Below the pieces are notes generated by a model. That model was not told the DNA's origin, made no database searches, and was given only the letters and a program-made list of their open reading frames with translations. Positions 59,600 through 64,000 of a stretch of DNA of 64,000 bases are shown one piece after another; position 1 is the stretch's first letter; every line of letters begins with the position of its first letter. A program made the position numbers and the translations under genes. The DNA is taken from positions 1-64,000 of the forward strand of contig NZ_RCCP01000002.1 in assembly GCF_003664125.1 (NCBI RefSeq), given 5' to 3'. Origin of the DNA: Planococcus citreus. GTDB taxonomy: Bacteria > Bacillota > Bacilli > Bacillales_A > Planococcaceae.

Positions 59600-59818
59600 T
59601 TATTGGTAGATGCTTGAACCGGAGATTTTCTCCAATTCCATAAGCCGTTTCGTGCCGAATGTTTCCAACACTTGCGCTGCCTGGAAAATCCCATCAGCAG
59701 TAGCCGCTTCCGCCACGTTTTGGTACGCCTTCACTTTGCGCTTCAAGCGCCCTTGCTCATCAAGCCCGTTGTCAAACGTCAAGCGCATGCTTGCGTTCTT
59801 AAAATCGCTGAATGCCAT
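59600..59818 (-). CDS. DUF1659 family protein
   Basis: This 72-residue protein starts at the ATG at 59818 with GGGGGTG upstream; a GTG three codons earlier abuts the site. SMRLTFDNGLDEQGRLKRKVKAY and the tail VLETFGTKRLMELEKISGSSIY are typical of DUF1659. First gene of the DUF1659-DUF2922-YvrJ set. Function unknown. Confidence 0.88.
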   Translation of the reverse strand: MAFSDFKNASMRLTFDNGLDEQGRLKRKVKAYQNVAEAATADGIFQAAQVLETFGTKRLMELEKISGSSIYQ

Positions 59819-59936
59819 ATTGCTCACCCCCTTTCATTCGCTATATAGACATAAACACGAAAAAAGGATACATTTCAGGTGAATTTTTTTTCGTGGGCTT
59901 CTATAATGGTAGAGAGAATGATTGAGGTGAGACGAA

Positions 59937-60371
59937 GTGGAATTAGAAGGCTGGTTTTTATGGTTCATATTGTTCTGGGTCGTTGTGCTGGTCGGGCTGT
60001 TCGCGATCGGCGGCTATTTTATGTTCCGGAAATTCCTGAAATCGATGCCAAAAGAAGACGGCTTATCGGATCTGAACTGGGAAGAATACTACGTAGAAAA
60101 GACGATCCACCTATGGGGAGCCGAAGAAAAAGAGCTATTGAACGAACTCGTACAGCCGGTGCCGGACCTGTTCCGCCCGGTAGCGAAACAAAAAATCGCA
60201 GGGCGCATCGGCGAGATCCTGCTGGAGGAAAAAGCCAAGAAAATGGAAATGCAACACATTATCCGTGGCTATATCCAAGCGACGCCAAAACGCGACCACA
60301 AATTTTTGCGCAAAAAAATGGCCGAACTCGAAATCGATGTCACGCCATATGAGCAATATTTCGAACAATAA
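59937..60371 (+). CDS. yneK: DUF2621 protein, YneK-like
   Basis: This 144-residue protein has one N-terminal membrane helix (LWFILFWVVVLVGLFAIGGYFMF) and a helical cytosolic domain with DLNWEEYYVEKTIHLWG and KMAELEIDVTPYEQYFE. In B. subtilis yneK lies beside ccdA-yneI-yneJ(ccdC), and the same neighbours appear here in a convergent arrangement. It starts at GTG 59937 after GAGGTGAG. Function unknown. Confidence 0.85.
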   Translation: MELEGWFLWFILFWVVVLVGLFAIGGYFMFRKFLKSMPKEDGLSDLNWEEYYVEKTIHLWGAEEKELLNELVQPVPDLFRPVAKQKIAGRIGEILLEEKAKKMEMQHIIRGYIQATPKRDHKFLRKKMAELEIDVTPYEQYFEQ

Positions 60372-60374
60372 CCA

Positions 60375-60414
60375 TAAAAAAACGCTGCTCCCTATTCGGG
60401 AACAGCGTTTTTTT
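60375..60414. terminator. bidirectional terminator of yneK and ccdC
   Basis: AAAAAACGCTG..TCCC pairs with GGGA..CAGCGTTTTTT. The right arm overlaps the last codons of ccdC on the other strand. Confidence 0.88.
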
Positions 60415-60898
60415 GTCCTGCGATCAATTGGTATTTGCGCAGCATCGCAAGACGCCACGGCACGAGCATGCCAAAAGCGAGTAGCCAAAACATGCCGCCA
60501 AGCTCCCCAACATCAATCGACGAGCTCAGGATGACTTTCGCCAGCAGGCGCACAAGCAATAACCCGAGCAAAATGAAGACGAACGCTTTGGAGCGCTTTA
60601 AATAGATTTCCCCATCACGCACTTCGAACTTCGACGTGCGGATCAGGATGATCGAAAACAAAGCACCGACGAGCAGCGCTTCAGCGATTTGCAGCGGCGC
60701 CACCCGGAAAAACGGGAAAATGAACATCAAGGCGCCGGTCGACATGAACAAAGGCGGCAAAATGATCTTTTTGACCGAGGCCGGTTTTTTTGCCGATTTC
60801 GAGCGGACGATAATTGCGAGCGTACCCATGATGAGCGCGCCGATGGTCGTCACGGCCAAGAAAACGGCTGGCGGGATGCTATTGAATAATTCATCCAT
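60392..60898 (-). CDS. ccdC: cytochrome c biogenesis protein CcdC-like (YneJ)
   Basis: The preferred start is the ATG at 60898 (MDELFNSIPPAVFL), 9 nt after GGAGG, giving 168 residues with about five helices. PPLFMSTGALMFIFPFFRVAPLQIAEALLVGALFS and a strand-like FEVRDGEIYLKRS segment are family features. B. subtilis CcdC is encoded with CcdA but is reported as dispensable for cytochrome c. It overlaps the thioredoxin-like gene by 8 bp. Confidence 0.82.
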   Translation of the reverse strand: MDELFNSIPPAVFLAVTTIGALIMGTLAIIVRSKSAKKPASVKKIILPPLFMSTGALMFIFPFFRVAPLQIAEALLVGALFSIILIRTSKFEVRDGEIYLKRSKAFVFILLGLLLVRLLAKVILSSSIDVGELGGMFWLLAFGMLVPWRLAMLRKYQLIAGQKNAVPE

Positions 60899-61214
60899 CC
60901 AATTCTGCCTCCAATTCGCCGAGGCGGCTCTCCAGTTCATCCATGCGCACGAAACGGGCGAAACGTAGCTGTTCTTTCCCTTGCTTGAAAAGAATGACCA
61001 CAGGCGCCGTGAACAGCATCAACTGCCCGGCGATTTCCGGAACGCGCGCTGCATTGACCAAATAGAACGGAATGGATGCATCCTGCTCCAATCCTTCGAC
61101 TTGCGGTTTCAGCCCTTCGCATACCGAACAATGGTCGGTTTTGACGAATAGCAGAAATGATTCGCGGCTTTCTATTTTCTGTTGGAATTGATCCATTGAA
61201 GAAATAGTTTCCAT
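60891..61214 (-). CDS. thioredoxin-like protein with CSVC motif
   Basis: This 107-residue protein has a thioredoxin fold: a lead helix (SSMDQFQQKIESRESF), LLFVKTDHCSVCEGLKPQ with the redox pair C-S-V-C in place of C-G-P-C, VNAARVPEIAGQLMLFTAPVVILF with the cis-Pro, and a C-terminal helix. It has no signal peptide, so it is cytosolic and probably supplies reductant to CcdA, whose gene lies 15 bp upstream. It occupies the position held by the CheY-like yneI in B. subtilis. Confidence 0.85.
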   Translation of the reverse strand: METISSMDQFQQKIESRESFLLFVKTDHCSVCEGLKPQVEGLEQDASIPFYLVNAARVPEIAGQLMLFTAPVVILFKQGKEQLRFARFVRMDELESRLGELEAELDG

Positions 61215-61229
61215 CTCGTCACCTACTTT

Positions 61230-61940
61230 TTAGAATCCTTGGAAATCCCCGAAAATCGGGCTCAAAATGCGGATAATGTATGTCATGCCGTCAAAGAACA
61301 ACAAGACCCCTACCGCGATCATGATGAATCCGCCGACTTTCATGATCGTGCTGTGATGCTTGCGCAGCCAGCCGAGGCGGGTAACGAAAAACGACAAAAC
61401 AAAAAATGGAATCGCAAAGCCGAGTACGTAGGCGAGCATATACCAAATGCCTGATCCGGGATTGGCCGCAGCGAGCGCATAAATTGCCGCTGTGATCGGT
61501 CCGGTACATGGCGTCCAGCCAGCCGCAAACGCGAGGCCGATAACGAAAGTGCCCAAAAATCCGGAAGGCCGATTCTTGAACGAGAACTTGCGGTCTTGCA
61601 TCAAGAATTTCGGCGTGAAGACCCCAACGATCATCAGTCCGAAAATGATGATGAACAAAGCGCCCACTTGGCGAATCAATTCATCGTAGCGCACGAACCA
61701 TTCATAAAAGAACGATGTGCTAAAGCCCAACGCGATGAAAATGGTGGAAAAGCCCAATAGGAAAAATAAAGTATGGAACATTCCACGGCGCTGCATTACT
61801 TTTCGGTCATTTTTAATCTCATCCATGGTCATGCCTGTAATATAAGATAAAAAGGCAGGATACAAAGGCAATGTACATGGCGAGATGAAACTCAAGAATC
61901 CGGCACCGAAAGCCAAAAGTAAATTAATATCGGTTGCCAT
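61230..61940 (-). CDS. ccdA: CcdA-type thiol-disulfide interchange membrane protein
   Basis: This 236-residue protein has six membrane helices. The two membrane Cys are in [19 protein letters not shown] (helix 1) and [16 protein letters not shown] (helix 4), the DsbD/CcdA hallmark. It carries electrons from cytosolic thioredoxin across the membrane to extracellular ResA- or TlpA-like proteins for cytochrome c maturation. First gene of ccdA-trx-ccdC. GAGAGGAGCG lies upstream. Confidence 0.94.
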   Translation of the reverse strand: MATDINLLLAFGAGFLSFISPCTLPLYPAFLSYITGMTMDEIKNDRKVMQRRGMFHTLFFLLGFSTIFIALGFSTSFFYEWFVRYDELIRQVGALFIIIFGLMIVGVFTPKFLMQDRKFSFKNRPSGFLGTFVIGLAFAAGWTPCTGPITAAIYALAAANPGSGIWYMLAYVLGFAIPFFVLSFFVTRLGWLRKHHSTIMKVGGFIMIAVGVLLFFDGMTYIIRILSPIFGDFQGF

Positions 61941-62093
61941 TCGAACACGCTCCTCTCTCTCACGAACTCTATCTTATCAGAGATAGTGCGCAAAAACCGC
62001 CAAATTGCCTGTGAAATCTTTATGGACATTTCCATAATCTTCACGCTTTCGCCCTATATGTTAAGGATACACGCAAAGGGCCATAACGCCATA

Positions 62094-62129
62094 AAAAAAC
62101 CGGCTCTCTTTAGGGGGAAGAGAGCCGGG
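62094..62129 (-). terminator. terminator of argG-argH
   Basis: On the minus strand CCGGCTCTCTT pairs with AAGAGAGCCGG, followed by seven T, about 60 bp beyond the argH stop. Confidence 0.9.
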
Positions 62130-62188
62130 CGCAAGTAACTTGCCTGTTGTACCGAACAGAACAAGCGCGCATATAAATGGACTAATGA

Positions 62189-63562
62189 TCACCCGATGAG
62201 TTTCTTGGCTAGTCCCAATTGATGATGTACTTGATCAAATCCTGTGCCACCTAGTGAGTTGCGGCGTTTGACGGCCGTCTGCGGAAGCAAGGTTTCGTAA
62301 ATATCGTCTTCAATGAGCGGGCTGGCTGCCTGGAGATCCTCAAGCGGCAGGTCTTTCAAATAATAGCCGCGCTGTATGCACGTGAAGACCAGCTTGCCGG
62401 TCACATCGTGCGCTTCGCGGAACGGCATGCCTTTCGCCGCCAAATAATCCGCGAGCTCCGTCGCATTCGAGAAGTCGGAGTTCACCGCTTTTTCCATAGA
62501 GGCGGTGTTGACATTCATCGTCCGGATCATCCCTTCAAAGATCGGCAAAGATCCCATCAAGGTATGGACCGTGTCGAACATTCCTTCTTTGTCTTCCTGC
62601 ATGTCTTTATTATAGGCAAGCGGCAAGCCTTTCAAAGTCGTCAGCAAGCCGAATAGATTGCCATAGACGCGTCCTGTCTTGCCGCGTACAAGTTCCGCCA
62701 TATCCGGATTTTTCTTTTGCGGCATGATGCTCGAGCCTGTCGAGAAGGTATCGTCAAGTTCGATGAAACGGAACTCTTCGCTCGACCAAAGGATGATCTC
62801 CTCTGCAAAGCGTGATAAGTGCATCATAAGCATCGATGCGTTGCTGAGGAACTCCAGGATAAAGTCGCGGTCGCTGACGGCGTCCAAGCTGTTCTGGTAG
62901 ACCCCTGAGAAGCCGAGCAGTTCAGCGGACAGTTCGCGGTCGATCGGGAAACTCGTCCCGGACATCGCTCCTGTTCCTAAAGGCGACACATCGATGCGTT
63001 TCAAGGATTCCTGCATGCGTTCTTTGTCGCGTTGCAACATCCAGAAATAGGTCATCAAATGATGGCCGAATGAAATCGGTTGCGCGCGCTGAAGATGGGT
63101 ATACCCCGGCACGACCGTCTCAACATGCGTTTCTGCCTGCTCGACGATCGCCGACTGGAATCCTTCGATCAGCTCGATGATTTCCGTCACGCGGTTTTTT
63201 AGATACAGGTGCATATCCGTCGCTACTTGGTCGTTGCGGCTTCTGCCGGTATGGAGTTTGCCGCCGACAGGGCCGATTTCATCGATCAGGAGTTTTTCTA
63301 AATTCAAGTGGATGTCTTCGTTCGATACGCTGTACTCAAGTTCTCCGTTCTCCGCTTTTTGCTGCAGCGTCTGAAGCCCTGACAAGATCAAGTCAGCGTC
63401 TTGCTGCGGCAGGATCTTGCAGGAAGACAGCATGGTGACATGCGCCATGCTGCCCTGGAGATCCTCGAGCACTAATTTCTGGTCAAAGGAAATGGAAGCC
63501 CCGAACTCGTCGACCCACTGTTCAGCTGTCTTTTGGAAACGACCGCCCCACAGTTTGGTCAT
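62189..63562 (-). CDS. argH: argininosuccinate lyase
   Basis: This 457-residue enzyme splits argininosuccinate into arginine and fumarate, the last step of arginine synthesis. KLWGGRFQK opens the protein. [13 protein letters not shown] and [20 protein letters not shown] line the active site, and [20 protein letters not shown] is the fumarate-lyase signature with the catalytic Ser. The start overlaps the argG stop by 4 bp, giving coupled translation. Confidence 0.97.
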   Translation of the reverse strand: MTKLWGGRFQKTAEQWVDEFGASISFDQKLVLEDLQGSMAHVTMLSSCKILPQQDADLILSGLQTLQQKAENGELEYSVSNEDIHLNLEKLLIDEIGPVGGKLHTGRSRNDQVATDMHLYLKNRVTEIIELIEGFQSAIVEQAETHVETVVPGYTHLQRAQPISFGHHLMTYFWMLQRDKERMQESLKRIDVSPLGTGAMSGTSFPIDRELSAELLGFSGVYQNSLDAVSDRDFILEFLSNASMLMMHLSRFAEEIILWSSEEFRFIELDDTFSTGSSIMPQKKNPDMAELVRGKTGRVYGNLFGLLTTLKGLPLAYNKDMQEDKEGMFDTVHTLMGSLPIFEGMIRTMNVNTASMEKAVNSDFSNATELADYLAAKGMPFREAHDVTGKLVFTCIQRGYYLKDLPLEDLQAASPLIEDDIYETLLPQTAVKRRNSLGGTGFDQVHHQLGLAKKLIG

Positions 63563-64000
63563 AGCTGTACCTCCTCTTTGACTTGTGCCGTGACCGCAAC
63601 TTCTTTCTTGTTGATTTTAGAGTTGACGACTGTCGGCAAGCCCCATAGCTCGATGAATCCGACTGCAGACTCGTGGTTGAACGTATCATCTGTTGAATAC
63701 GTCGCCAGTTCTTCGCTGTACAAGGAGTTCGGTGACTTACGCCCTTCCGTGATGGCATGGCCTTTGAATAGTTTGACACGCACGGTGCCGTTGACGAATT
63801 CCTGTGTTTCTTTCAGGAATGCTTCAAGTGCGACACGCAGTGGAGAGAACCAAAGCCCTTCATAGATCAATTCCGTCATTTTCTTCTCGATGACCGGCTT
63901 GAAATGAGCCATTTCTTTTACCAAAGTGATATCTTCAAGTTCTTTATGCGCGGCGATCAAAGTCATCGCTGCTGGCGCTTCATAGATTTCACGGGATTTG
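63559..64000 (-). CDS. argG: argininosuccinate synthase, C-terminal part
   Basis: The gene runs off the right edge, and only the last ~146 codons are present. They show the ArgG C-terminal segments [51 protein letters not shown] and [16 protein letters not shown]. The enzyme joins citrulline and aspartate using ATP. The last ~15 residues ([17 protein letters not shown]) form a charged tail. It is coupled to argH by a 4-bp overlap. Confidence 0.95.
   Translation of the reverse strand, partial: KSREIYEAPAAMTLIAAHKELEDITLVKEMAHFKPVIEKKMTELIYEGLWFSPLRVALEAFLKETQEFVNGTVRVKLFKGHAITEGRKSPNSLYSEELATYSTDDTFNHESAVGFIELWGLPTVVNSKINKKEVAVTAQVKEEVQL

Overview
The window reads as a chromosomal segment of a moderate-GC Gram-positive of the Bacillota, most likely the Planococcaceae (Planococcus/Planomicrobium type). 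The reasons are strong AGGAGG ribosome sites, TTG and GTG starts, cre sites and a CcpA/HPr-type PTS. A block from aconitase to topoisomerase IV also keeps the gene order I remember as citB-yneP-yneQ-yneR-plsY-yneT-parE-parC in Bacillus subtilis. The spore genes that sit between yneK and citB in B. subtilis are missing, which fits a non-sporulating relative. The species assignment is inference. No rRNA, tRNA, CRISPR array, prophage or intact insertion sequence was seen.

Layout. 1-161: start of a citrate synthase gene with an upstream cre site. 621-8198: an unknown gene, then a tightly coupled operon of three M20 amidohydrolases, an unusual sensor/winged-helix regulator and an AbgT-family transporter. 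This looks like an uptake and hydrolysis pathway for p-aminobenzoyl-glutamate or other N-acyl amino acids. 8392-24000: mostly single genes: Hsp20, DUF2243 plus CtaG, an HNH protein lacking its first motif His, a LacI regulator, a YqcI/YcgG protein, an ion channel, an SGNH hydrolase, an acyltransferase, a TlpA-like thioredoxin with a membrane partner, NAD(P)HX dehydratase, an M14 peptidase, an MBL hydrolase and an SDR.

23663-29760: sugar phosphotransferase region. ptsH-ptsI run leftward, fruR-fruK-fruA diverge rightward behind a promoter with an embedded cre site, and a second HPr gene follows. 30005-44251: mixed accessory genes: small membrane proteins, a phosphatase, a UbiB/ABC1 kinase, an MFS exporter beside a frameshifted HxlR regulator gene, EamA and YeeE/YedE transporters, an AraC regulator, an acyl-CoA ligase and a GNAT. 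44371-54009: the conserved core parC, parE, yneT, plsY, yneR, yneQ, yneP, acnA. 54140-59818: an accessory interval with a DinB protein, a catalytically degenerate tyrosine recombinase, an isochorismatase-type hydrolase, a YeaQ-type stress protein, a structured dispersed repeat, a lytic transglycosylase, MscL, an SCO lipoprotein and a DUF1659-DUF2922-YvrJ trio. 59937-61940: yneK, ccdC, a thioredoxin-like gene and ccdA. 62189-64000: argH and the 3' end of argG.

Several genes share the theme of cytochrome c and oxidase maturation (CtaG, TlpA-like, SCO, CcdA, CcdC), although they lie in separate units. The best candidates for something new are the N-acyl amino acid operon and its regulator, an 18-codon cationic peptide ORF before hsp20, paired ATGT-N8-ACAT palindromes, a retained dead recombinase, and the small-gene trio with an internal terminator.
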